A stretch of 64,000 bases of DNA from Mastigias papua (Eukaryota; Cnidaria; Scyphozoa; Rhizostomeae; Mastigiidae): the NCBI GenBank assembly GCA_964019165.1, contig OZ025268.1:16650852-16714851 (forward strand), read 5' to 3'. Of the stretch, positions 47,501 to 56,963 are shown one piece after another. The position numbers and the translations under genes were made by a program. The stretch's first letter is position 1, and each line of letters begins with the position of its first letter. The notes below the pieces were generated by a model, which was given only the letters and a program-made list of their open reading frames with translations, was not told where the DNA came from and did no database searches.

Positions 47501-50500
47501 CAGAATACTTTGCAACCTTCTTAAATTTGGATTTCTTCGGAAATTTTTCATTGTGCTGACATTTTATTTAAAGCAAATTAAAATATTATATAAAATTTAT
47601 CTAGTGGAAAATAGCAGTCTGTTCGAAGCATTTTAGCGAGAAATGAAAAGCTCTGTTCTGCGGAAATTTTAATTGATAGGCTTTTTCAGCAATGCTTGAC
47701 TTAACACTGTAAATAAAATATTTCAAAACTACCTGGCCAAGCAAACTGGCCTGTCTCAATTAATCGGAACAACCGAGCCAACGCTGGGTTGATTCGATAT
47801 ACGCTCGTGCGTTGGGCCCTGATTCAACAACCAAAATAGTTATCATTTCTGTAAAGAAGTTGCCTTGGGCATGGGATTTGGTAGGCAAGCTGATAAAGTC
47901 GCTCTGTAACTTCGAAAGTAGAATTTAGTTCACGGGCAAACACTGATATTATGGAATAAATTGCACAAAAAGGTTATAGGGTCTGTCGTTGTATCCCCGA
48001 AAAAGCCGAAGTAAGGTTAGAATTATATGCCTGTCGGAGTGAAAGAGATGTATACTTTGTTGCAAAAGATGCAAATGTGCTGTTTATACTTCTTCATGCG
48101 TAAGTAGATGTAGAACTTTCCCCGGATGGCATGCAAAAATGGAATATGAGAAGTTTGTAGATTTTGGGTAGGTGTATAATTTCCTTGGTTGTGAAAGCAG
48201 ATTTACGTAATTTTCTGATGCTAAACTACGGAATGTCTCGTCGAAGTTAGGATTAGAAGTTGCGGGAAAGACGAATCGACAGTTGATAAACCAGATAAGA
48301 GACGAATTAGAGAAGGTCTGTACATCAATTGGCGAAGAAGAATCGGATGATACTGTGACTGCAAATGCTATGAAATACCTAAAAGATCTATTAGCATTTC
48401 TCAAGGGTGAGCCTCCTCCCATCGAGGAATCTAGTGAAGAGAACGAGAGCAGTAGTGAAACGAACGGGACCAGTGATGAATTGGAGAGGGCAAAGCAGGA
48501 GTAATGCAGGAGCATTTTCTGAAAACTCTACAGCTACAGGAAGAAAAGATTGCTAAAATGAAACAATGTATCTAGAAGCTCAGCCAACCCTCAAGCACCA
48601 CAATAAAGCATTGAACTCAAAGCCAACCGTCACCTGCACCAAGTAGAGGAGGTATGAAAACCGTTACTCCTTTGGTAAATTCTTTCATGCAAAACTCACC
48701 GCCACAGTTTTCCGTTTGACAGATTTTAAGATCCAAGACATCATTTCAAACGAAAGGAATCGTCTCTCCTTTACTGGTATAAATAAACAAATCAGCAGTG
48801 CAATTGAGAAGGAGTTCCCTGAAAGTGAAATTATGGGCGCTGTGATAAATTCAGTTTCCCCCTAACTCCATTTGAAATCAGATCTAGAAGGGATGAAGAA
48901 CTTTAAGTTAAAAGAACTAAAGAAGACATTTTGACAGTACCATTTCTCCTTTCCGAACCTAGCATGGCTAATCCAATAATTGGTTATAACGTGATCGAAC
49001 AAATTGTTAAGTCATGTTGCCCTAGCACTTTTGGCAATGATACTAGTAGCACTCTGCTTGTGAATGCCATCAGAAGATCCTCTGAACAGCCCACCAACGG
49101 GGCAGCATAGGATATCATCGATGTTATTCGCGAGGAACAACACGATGAATTGGCCCCAGTAAAATCTCCAGAATGGCCATTGTACTACCACCCAAACGAT
49201 ATTCTAGAATTACTTGCCGTGGACATGCACAAACCATTGATGCCAAAATGAAAGTACTTATTGTCCCCGAGGAAAACCATACTTTACCAGCCTGCTTAAA
49301 ATACAGCGAAGCCCTGTTTTCAGTACCAAAAGGTAATTCTTATCGCGCTAACATCGAGGTTTACAATCCGCCTGAGCATGCAATAATATCAAACAGCAGA
49401 AGCGTTTTAGGGCACGTAGAGCTTGTTAAGTCTGTAACACCAGTAGCAGTGAAACTGAAAAATGAATCTCGTTTTGATGAGAAAGGAAACCCACCTCCAA
49501 GCACAAAGCGAAACGAAATGAACGAATTGAAATAAAAATCGCGTCTGTAAATATTGACCCCACATATTGATGGTATTGATGATGATCCTATTGATCATAT
49601 TGATGATAGTGGAGTCCTTCGCCGGACAATAAGTGAATATGATTGTCCTGCTACCATGGCTCCGTACCTTAGTTTACTGTGAATCCCATGATGAGATGGG
49701 CCATTTAGGGAGCGAATGAGTTCTTCACCTTGCACAGCAACGTTTTTATTTGCCCGGTTTTGTGTAATGGCATAGAGCATTAGACTACTCATGTATGTCC
49801 ATGTATGAAGCAAAGACGTCCTATCATAGCAACGAGGACACCTTTATCGAGCATTGTTGACATGCAACATCGAAAGAAGCGTTGGAGGTTATTAGTACAT
49901 CCTGGTTTTAATGGATCATTTTGATCACTATGCCCAAGCATACGCAACAAAAACAAAGGAGCACATACAGTTGCTCAGAGGCGGCACCACGGGGAGGACT
50001 GGGGAGGACATGTCTTCCCCAATATTTTTCAGGACCGATTTTTCAATTCGTCGCAATCCTTCCCTTCGGAGAAATATTTAGGGGGGTACGATGGTGGCAC
50101 ATGAGAAAAATTCTTCAACAGATAAACAAGGAAATGAAAAAGACTTTTGTCAGTGACCTTCTGTTAAAAATATTACAGTTTTACCCAGGTTTACTTTAAT
50201 TGCTTTTTGCATGATTTATAGATAAAAACCTTATAAAGGCTCTTCTTTTCCAAATGGACGTGGCTTTCATAAAAAATGGGCGTGGCCCCAAAAAATTTTC
50301 TTGTCCTCCCACTTTTTGACGGCTGGTGCCACCTCTGCAGTTGCTGAAAAGATTTACAATGATTTCATTCTAAAATTTGGATATGCCTCACGCATAAACC
50401 ATGACCAGGTGGGAAATTTTAAAACCAGTTATTGGATCGCTTGGAAAAACTCTTGAGAGTACACCACTCACTTACCAAACCGTATCACCCACAGGGGAAC

Positions 50501-53271
50501 GGGCAGGTTGAACAACTTAATCAAACATTGCTTGGAATGTTACGTACACTCCCAGAACAAAAGAAATCACGATTGCGGAACTATCTAGGTAAAGTTGTGC
50601 ATGCCTACAACTGCACTAGGCATGCCACCACAGGATTTTCCCCTTTGCTTTTGTTGTATGGTTATCCCCCATGATTACCAATTGACCTAATTTTCAATAC
50701 AGAACCAAGGGCAGGCTACAAAGGTAGAGCATATTTCCCAGAATGTGCCCATCGGTGGTGCACAGCAATGAAAGAAGCTTATCAATTGGCCTCTAAATGC
50801 TCGCAGCATCTATAACACTAGAGCAAAGGACAGTATGAGCGTCGTATCCGCTTAGCAGTGTTACAGCCCGGAAGCCGTGTCTTAGTACGAAATCTACATG
50901 CAACAGATAGCCCAGGAAAATTGCGATCGCACTTGGAGCAGGAAGTATATCAAATTGCTAAACGTATGAACGAAGATTCTCCTGTACACCAAGTAGTACC
51001 TGAGCATATTCCGTAAGGACAATTGCCGACTTTACATCGGAATCTCCTATCGTCATGTGATGATTTGTCCTTTGAATCAACTCCCCATTAGAGTGCAAAC
51101 AAGTGCACAAACCACGTCCACAGGCACTTCTGTTAGCAGACAATGGTGACAGTTGTGAGCAATCTCCAGAGGACCCACCCAGTGATGATGAACTTCTTGT
51201 TTGTCTCCCAGCACCGGAACCAGGAAAGCAGTCTACCTGGCCTCGCTTGCCTACTAAGTTTCATCCACGTGAAATGAATGTAGGACCAGACAAAATGGTT
51301 TGTCTTAGCATACTAGCACCTCCAAATGGATCATCTTTTGTGATGCCTAAGATTAGCCCATCGTGTTCAATAAATGATACTGGTACAACAGATACACCAC
51401 TTCCATTGGCTGCAACCCCCTTTAGAACAAGCCCATCACCACCCATATCGTCGAGTGACCAGACCTCCGGAATACTTGCAATACACAACGCTTGGTGGCC
51501 CTAGCTCTTTTCCAATCGTCAATATGATTCAAACGCCATACCACTTCCCAATGTATACAGGATGGATATCTCCATATCAACGTCCTCAATTTGTCGACCT
51601 TGGTTTTATCGTCCAGTACAGATTGGATAGACTTGTTCATCATGGAACACTCTATACTCTTGAGTGACCACCAGTTCCAATTTATATATTCCTTTTATGT
51701 TTGAACTCTTATTATATATTTCTCCTGTTCATGCCGTTTGTGTTGAGAAAATGACTCCTTATAGCTACTGTTGGGACCACTGTTGCTAATGGTACCCCTT
51801 TCCAATTAGCAGACAACTCGAGAAAAATATCAAAACTGGTGTAATTTTTACAATTCATTCAATCAATCAAACTTTCTAATCATGTCTACTATCTCTTCTG
51901 CAACGATTCCCCCCTCTACATTCTATTAATCCCTTTTTGTACATTAAACTGTCATCAAGTTGATTAATTCAGCTCGTACGATAACCATATTTGTTCACTT
52001 TGTCGTATGGTATGACTCTGGGAATTTTACTGATTTATTCACGCGCTTCCATTCCCAAGTCACATGCAGTGGTACATGCTGCAGTAGTATGGCATTTCGC
52101 ATTTACGCAATTCCATAGATACAAACATAAAAGTCACAAATCCTATTCTACACACCTCCCGTATGAGGCTAAACCTCGTGTGCTTCGACAGATGCCTGTC
52201 TTTGAACATTGTTGTCGCATAGGCAATAGGCAATTCTCCGCAGAAGAGTAGAGTTTTTGTTTTTACGTTCGATTTACGAAATTGTTTCCGTGGACGTAGT
52301 ATTGATACCATAGAAAAAATGATCCAATGCCGTTTTCAGTTCTTGGAGGATCGAAGATCAAGACGTGGAAGAATCTTCGACACGAAAGATGAAGCTTTGA
52401 CTACATTTATACGTTATGATTCTTGTTTACACAGTTTTTCCAAACTGCCCATTTATAGATGTGCCAATTTTTAGCTGATGAAATTTATCAACTTTTGCCC
52501 TTCTGTTATGATAGCATTGCGTGTAATATGAATCTTGATCCCTGACCTCCGTCACAGAACGGAAAAAATGCTGTAATTTTATGTCAGATTGTAAGAGAGA
52601 CAGAACAGTCGGTTAATGATATAAGAAAGAAAAAGCACGGTCCTATAAGCGAAATATTTTCTTTCGATACTCTTTGTTGGAAATTAGGAAATTAGGAGAT
52701 TAGCTATTTTAGAGAGTTAGAAAATAGCTATTTTGTCTGAGACTTAATTCTCTTACCTTTTCCCGAAAGTGAAGCTGAGATTTTCATAACATTTATTAGA
52801 GTACATTGCATATAAGAGGTTACCGTTATTTGTCATGAAAAGTTGGACCTTTGTTAGCCACGATTATCAAAGAAGAGTTTCGATCACGTAAAAAAAGGTG
52901 AACTTTCTACCTTGAGTCTTGTAAATTCCTTAGCGATTTCTGAAGATTTTGGCATTTTGAGCCTCATTTTCTAATACACTTCCTTCTTATAAAAATAGGC
53001 GTACCCAGGACGAGATTATGAAGTTAGTTACAGAAGGTGATATGCTCTTGCAAACATAATGCTGCACTGTCTTACCGAATATAGTGTTTGATGCATTCAT
53101 GGCCTCTTGTTTTTTGGCAGCATCTCCAATCAGTCTTCCAGTGTCTGTGAAAGCAACACAACTTGGTGTAACTCTGTTTCCTTGATCATTTGCAATGATT
53201 TCGACTTTCCCGTGTTGAGAAACAGCGACACATGAATATGTTGTACCAAGATCTATTCCAATAGCAGCCAT
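41031..53271 (-). CDS. HSP70: Cytosolic HSP70-family chaperone, C-terminally short (4 exons)
   Basis: ATP-driven chaperone of cytosol and nucleus. No signal peptide. Four exons give 1584 nt, 527 aa. ATPase domain: [14 protein letters not shown] (residue 4 on), [13 protein letters not shown] (about 193-205) and [11 protein letters not shown] (about 329-339). Linker DLLLLDV (385-391) and a complete substrate-binding beta domain follow, up to [16 protein letters not shown]. The frame then ends QPKKL and TGA, about 110-120 residues short of the usual 640 or so. The alpha-helical lid and the cytosolic EEVD tail are absent, and I found no lid-like exon on the minus strand between 32700 and 41000. 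Introns are 5.8, 4.3 and 0.6 kb, the first two loaded with retroelements. Introns suggest an HSC70-like constitutive gene. A missed last exon or a pseudogenised 3' end are alternatives. Confidence 0.9.
42116..42818 (-). CDS. HSP70: HSP70 exon 3
   Basis: Acceptor ttgtag, donor gttggt, 703 nt, phase 0 in and 1 out. Encodes [15 protein letters not shown] through [10 protein letters not shown], the bulk of the ATPase domain, with no frameshift. Confidence 0.95.
42985..43340 (+). pseudogene. Decayed LINE RT fragment in HSP70 intron 2
   Basis: Plus-strand frames, shifted repeatedly, give [43 protein letters not shown] and nearby RT-like words. Order matches RT blocks 1-3. Antisense to HSP70. Confidence 0.65.
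43943..46240 (+). pseudogene. LINE, second family, nearly full RT but frameshifted
   Basis: Plus strand, in HSP70 intron 2. Begins in the linker after the lost endonuclease ([17 protein letters not shown]...[17 protein letters not shown]). RT follows: [12 protein letters not shown], then after a frameshift at about 44732 [13 protein letters not shown], another at about 44790 [33 protein letters not shown], a frame change at about 45172 into [20 protein letters not shown], and MYA with a one-base loss inside the YADD motif. [14 protein letters not shown] and [13 protein letters not shown] lead to a stop near 46112. The tail is a TTGAAAA-type repeat (46216-46240). Clearly dead. Confidence 0.85.
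46275..46425 (+). pseudogene. Ty1/Copia RNase H fragment
   Basis: [20 protein letters not shown] then [16 protein letters not shown] resembles the Copia RNase H C-terminus (KHIEIQYHFIRQKV...NTKDMIADV). The ORF happens to be flanked by AG and GT, which mimics an exon; the family match explains it better. Confidence 0.65.
47108..47313 (-). CDS. HSP70: HSP70 exon 2
   Basis: Acceptor attaag, donor gtgagt. Encodes [14 protein letters not shown] through [11 protein letters not shown], contiguous with the canonical family sequence. Confidence 0.95.
48240..51667 (+). pseudogene. Ty3/Gypsy retrotransposon, internally deleted
   Basis: Plus-strand element in HSP70 intron 1. Gag-like region 48240-48930 ([20 protein letters not shown]; later [20 protein letters not shown]). 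Protease end [13 protein letters not shown] at about 48968, then the inter-domain segment 49160-49535 ([29 protein letters not shown]). RT and RNase H are missing. Integrase core resumes at about 49894: YILVLMDHF with the first Asp, [10 protein letters not shown] with the second, and [15 protein letters not shown] with the catalytic Glu, then [22 protein letters not shown] Pol tail rich in Pro follows to about 51667. A hAT-type MITE splits the integrase. LTRs not identified. Confidence 0.8.
49976..50337. mobile_element. hAT-type MITE with perfect 8-bp target duplication
   Basis: A 362-bp insert inside the Gypsy integrase. Left end CAGAGGCGGCACCA, right end TGGTGCCACCTCTG: 13 of 14 bp inverted. 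Both ends also share GGGAGGAC a little further in. Flanks are exactly CAGTTGCT at 49968-49975 and 50338-50345. Removing the insert plus one duplication restores a continuous integrase reading, which confirms the boundaries. No transposase encoded. Confidence 0.93.
51668..53075. other. HSP70 intron 1 remainder; no feature
   Basis: AT-rich intronic sequence. A TGTTGGGACC at about 51768 might be the start of a 3' Gypsy LTR, but no second copy was found. Confidence 0.35.
53076..53271 (-). CDS. HSP70: HSP70 exon 1
   Basis: ATG at 53269-53271; [17 protein letters not shown] through ASNTIF plus one base; donor gtaaga (phase 1). Confidence 0.95.
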
Positions 53272-53375
53272 TTTTGAGTGTTTTTTCTATCCACGCAAGT
53301 ACCTCTCTCACGCTCTGATGCCTACATTTATTAGCTTCAATCATTTGTCATCACTTAGTGCAAAGCGTCGGCATG

Positions 53376-53445
53376 TTTTATAGTGGAATATTTATAAAGC
53401 ATTCATTCTGATTCGGTGATGTGCTGGAATCTGAGCTTTGATTGG
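53376..53445 (-). promoter_or_regulatory. HSP70 core promoter: TATA and CCAAT boxes
   Basis: On the minus strand TATAAAA lies at 53376-53382, about 105 nt upstream of the ATG. A second TATAAATA lies at 53389-53396, and a CCAAT box (ATTGG on plus) at 53441-53445. I looked for heat-shock elements (alternating GAA/TTC every 5 bp) and saw only partial matches, which fits a constitutive gene. Confidence 0.55.
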
Positions 53446-53572
53446 CTGTACTCTGACCGCACGTTTTACATAACACTACGATCGTCTATAAACCCCGCGA
53501 TGAAGATAGGAATGTGCACCACATGCAACAAAAGCAAGTCGTCCATGATCGATGTGACTCGACAGGGTTCGT

Positions 53573-53700
53573 GCAGTCAGGGAAAACCAGGGGGAAATTG
53601 GGGCTCTGGAGAAAGTAGGGGAAAGTCAGGGAAATCAGGGAACTTTTTCTATGTTCTGGAAGAATACATATTTTCCAGGTTAAATCAGGGAACTTTCCAC
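53573..53700 (+). repeat. GGGTTCGTGCA...GTCAGGGAA repeat fragment
   Basis: Begins GGGTTCGTGCAGTCAGGGAA, like the ends of the MITE at 26466-26939, and continues as AGTCAGGGAAATCAGGGAAC repeats. Similar GTCAGGGAA pairs occur at about 36012. A dispersed repeat fragment. Confidence 0.5.
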
Positions 53701-53719
53701 TGTGTTGACAAATAGTCGG

Positions 53720-54872
53720 TAAATTTGCAGATGGTTGGTAAATCGTAACAATAGTACAAATGCTTGCACTGTTGGTAAAAGAACATAATCACTGTCACTT
53801 CCACTCTGGGTAAAACAGAAAACGCCATGACTATGAGACTATTGCCAGCGTTTCCAAATCAAAAGTATCCATTTTTGCGTACTTGATACTTTTTTTATCC
53901 GTTTTCATATGAATACTAAGCAGTATGAACGGGACCTAAGGTGTGTTTTGAAACTCGTCTATGTCTATAAATTCAATTAACTTGAATGCTTTAGTTACTG
54001 AAAGCAACTGAAAAACCAGATGTGTTCATTAAAACGTGATGTTGCGTGAGTTATGAATGTTGGAAGTGTAACGGGTCTGGGTTTTTTCCCGATACCAGAC
54101 CCTGTTGTTGTTGTAAACTTTACCCCACATGGTTTGCCATTTCCATTTATGTTGTATTAGAAGTATTCATACACGTGTTATGTTCACAGAGAGACCGAGA
54201 GAGTTCGAGATAAAGGTGCGTGAGAGAAGATGTCTAATCAATATGATTAAGGATTTGTAGATAGTGTATTATAGATAACATTTTATGACTCTGCTCAACT
54301 TTGTTTTTCTGGTCTGCCCGACCCTCTCATTACAATGACGAAATAATGTATGAATTCCGAGCCTAGTGCTACCCCCGTGCTTCCAATTTCTAACCATTTT
54401 TACTCCAATGTAAACACGAGATAGACTTACAAATTGATGTATTGCTGCTGCTATTCTTGGGTAACAATCTTTGTTAGTGGTTAGATGTTTTTGCGCTTCC
54501 GATCTCTCTTTCTCATACTGAAAAAACCGCATATCATGCAAATGTATTCACTCTTTGGAAAAGTATGGAGAAGACAAACCTCTCGGTGCACTAGTTGCAT
54601 TCATGTATCGATAAGGCAATTGGATGAAAGTGCCGGTGAGGGTAGGATATATCAAAACAAATTTGCTCGATATGAAGCATATCGCCTGTAGTTCCAAACC
54701 ACAACTTCAGAACGGTTGGTTTGTTAAAGCAACATTTGAAATTCCAATTTTGTCACTACTATAATCTAACTGACGAAACCCAGTGGGTCAAACTGTTGGT
54801 TGTTGTTGCCTAGATAACTCTCTTAGCTACGAATTACTTGATGCTTTCTAACATGACAGAAAAATCTAGCTT
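53720..54872. other. No gene seen
   Basis: No domain or exon recognised on either strand. Contains an AGAGAGACCGAGAGAG purine tract near 54188. Confidence 0.4.
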
Positions 54873-54876
54873 CAAA

Positions 54877-55044
54877 TATAGTCGGATTAATCACGTGACC
54901 CATCAATCATTCTTCATATATAAATTGTGATTACTGTAAATAGATTATTAGTTTTTGATTACGAGATTGCACTGTGAAGAAGTCTGTTTTCTGAACTATT
55001 CTCGTTCGGAACTTCGAATTGGTTATTCTTCGAAAACCATTACA
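54877..55044 (+). repeat. 5' LTR
   Basis: Starts TATAGTCGGATTAATCACGT and ends GAAAACCATTACA. Contains TATATAAA at 54917-54924, a possible promoter TATA box. The 5' end is TA rather than the usual TG. Confidence 0.92.
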
Positions 55045-55049
55045 AAAAG

Positions 55050-55066
55050 TGGTGTAGGACCCGTCG
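55050..55066 (+). other. Candidate primer binding site
   Basis: TGGTGTAGGACCCGTCG starts 5 nt after the 5' LTR. TGG at the start fits pairing with the CCA end of a tRNA; the tRNA was not identified. Confidence 0.4.
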
Positions 55067-55091
55067 CTTTCCTGCCCTCTCAACGCTCTTA

Positions 55092-56963
55092 ATGGCTTCG
55101 TCAGAAGAACTTCTGGGATTGATCAATGGCCTTGCTGGAGCCATTCGTGCGCAACATCAATCCTCAAAAGAACAGTCTTCTCGAACGCAAGTTCAAATAC
55201 AGGATTTGTCAAAAGCTGTTGCAGACTTATCTACCTCCGTGCGTTCTCAGTCCTCGCCGCCCGCTTCTACGTTACGTCTGCCTCCACTTTCTTTACCGGA
55301 ATTTACAGGCGGTGAGTTTCTTGATCGTTTCCTGGATCAGCTTACGCAGGTTTTGTCTTCGTCCAACGTGGCTCCACGATTCTGGATTCCTTATCTCAAG
55401 CAGCAATGCCAGAAAGATTCCCGTGCCTTTGATATAATTTCATCGTATGAAACGCAACACAAGGCTGAAATTTCCGACAAAACTACCACTGACGAATTTC
55501 GCAAGCTTTACGATGCCTGTCTAAAGACTCTTCGCAACCAGCGCGGCATTCCTGTTGACCAACAAATTCGAACTCTTCTTGCTACGTACTACTCAATGCG
55601 TCAAAACCCTTCCGAATCTGTCTCGAATTTTGCTCATCGTTTCCTGGAAACTCAGAACTCATTAGAAAAACTCATTCCTGGCATTCATTCTTCTTCTGAT
55701 GGAAATCAAATGGAGCTAGTCCACGCCTTTAGCATGAAGTTGCGCCCAGAACTTGCCAAGTCCCTCATCAGTAGAGATCAACCGTTCCAGGATTTGTTGG
55801 CTGCAATCGATTGTGCTAAACGCCACGAAGCAATGATGGTTCCCGATTCATCATCCATGCCTGCAGAAGTGCTCTATTCCGCTCCGGGACGCTCTTCTTC
55901 GCATAAGTCTACGAACTTTCACGGTAGGACAAATTCTGCAATATGTAGAAATTTTAATCGTTTCTACCCTTCCCGTTGTGAGCTTCCCAATAATGTATGT
56001 AAGAATGGTTATTTGCATGAATGTAGTGTATGTCATACGTCTCAGTGTAAGGCTATACACCATCGCATTCCCCCTACCCCTCAGATTCAGAAGTTTTCTC
56101 ATAATAAAGCTCACACTCAAGGTAGATTTTCTCGTGGCAACCCCTCCCCTTCTTCTGATACTCGTGCTAAGAGGAATGGTAATTCAACTCCTTCGTCTAA
56201 CGTATCAGTTAATGTAGCTGAACCTTTAGATTCTGTTAAAAATCTTATTACTGAATCTTTTGCTAGTTTACGTTCGGAGTTGACAACAAGCATTATGGAT
56301 GAAGTGGAAAAACGCCTTCCTGCACCCCCTTCCCACCCTGTTCCCTCGGGTAGCTCTGCGCAAGATCCCCTTTTTGGCATGCCAGCCGTTACGCCTTCGG
56401 CCCCGTTCTCCTCTGTTTCGGCCCTCGATCTTGCGCATCGCAACATTTTGTGGACTTCCATCACCTCATGTGGTGTTTCCTTGCCCCTCCCTTTGGATAG
56501 TTGCTGCTCTGTTTCGTTGGTTAGTCAAAATCATGCGGAATTAGTTGCCAAAGCTAGCCCTACCCTTCTTTTCACCAAATTGGAGCAGCCTATCCCCGTG
56601 TCTGTCGCAGGGCCTTCTTCCGATTTACGGGCTGTGGGCACTATGCAGGTCCCTATCGTCTGGGAAAATGGTCGTCTTACCACGTTCACCATGCTTGTTG
56701 TTCCCCAATTATCGTGGCCTATTTTGTTTGGTCAGAATCATCTTCGCCAAACTGATGCTCATATTTATTCTAAAGCCCTCAAGGTTCATTTTGCAGATCC
56801 GTCTATGAATTTTACTGTAACATGTTATGATTCTAGTCCTTTATCTGCGTTTCCCACCGTTCACCCTCGTGGTGCGCCGCAAGCTTCTGCCGCTAATGTT
56901 ACTTGTTTACTCACTCCCATGCCATCCTTCTCCAGCAGCATTGCTCACGAGGGCAAACTCTAG
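55092..56963 (+). CDS. Retroelement Gag-protease polyprotein
   Basis: 623 aa, starting at the first ATG after the 5' LTR. N-terminal coiled-coil-like Gln/Ser-rich segment (about 1-60). Capsid-like region (about 65-260) with LSLPEFTGGEFLDRFLDQL and FAHRFLETQNSLEKL. Cys/His cluster at about 284-325 (CRNFNRF...CELPNNVC...HECSVCHTSQCKAIHH), probably zinc- and RNA-binding. Retropepsin-like fold at about 460-560 with LDSCCSVSLVS in place of the usual DSG/DTG triad and WPILFGQNHL as the second conserved block. The Gly to Cys change may impair the protease. Terminates at TAG 56961-56963 and the same frame continues open beyond. Confidence 0.85.
   Translation: MASSEELLGLINGLAGAIRAQHQSSKEQSSRTQVQIQDLSKAVADLSTSVRSQSSPPASTLRLPPLSLPEFTGGEFLDRFLDQLTQVLSSSNVAPRFWIPYLKQQCQKDSRAFDIISSYETQHKAEISDKTTTDEFRKLYDACLKTLRNQRGIPVDQQIRTLLATYYSMRQNPSESVSNFAHRFLETQNSLEKLIPGIHSSSDGNQMELVHAFSMKLRPELAKSLISRDQPFQDLLAAIDCAKRHEAMMVPDSSSMPAEVLYSAPGRSSSHKSTNFHGRTNSAICRNFNRFYPSRCELPNNVCKNGYLHECSVCHTSQCKAIHHRIPPTPQIQKFSHNKAHTQGRFSRGNPSPSSDTRAKRNGNSTPSSNVSVNVAEPLDSVKNLITESFASLRSELTTSIMDEVEKRLPAPPSHPVPSGSSAQDPLFGMPAVTPSAPFSSVSALDLAHRNILWTSITSCGVSLPLPLDSCCSVSLVSQNHAELVAKASPTLLFTKLEQPIPVSVAGPSSDLRAVGTMQVPIVWENGRLTTFTMLVVPQLSWPILFGQNHLRQTDAHIYSKALKVHFADPSMNFTVTCYDSSPLSAFPTVHPRGAPQASAANVTCLLTPMPSFSSSIAHEGKL

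Noticed and set aside
48084..48515. 143-codon minus-strand ORF
   Set aside because: It is antisense to the Gypsy Gag-like frame (48240 on) and has no domain of its own.
56117..56464. 115-codon minus ORF and other frames inside the LTR element
   Set aside because: Shadows of the 623-codon Gag-protease frame.
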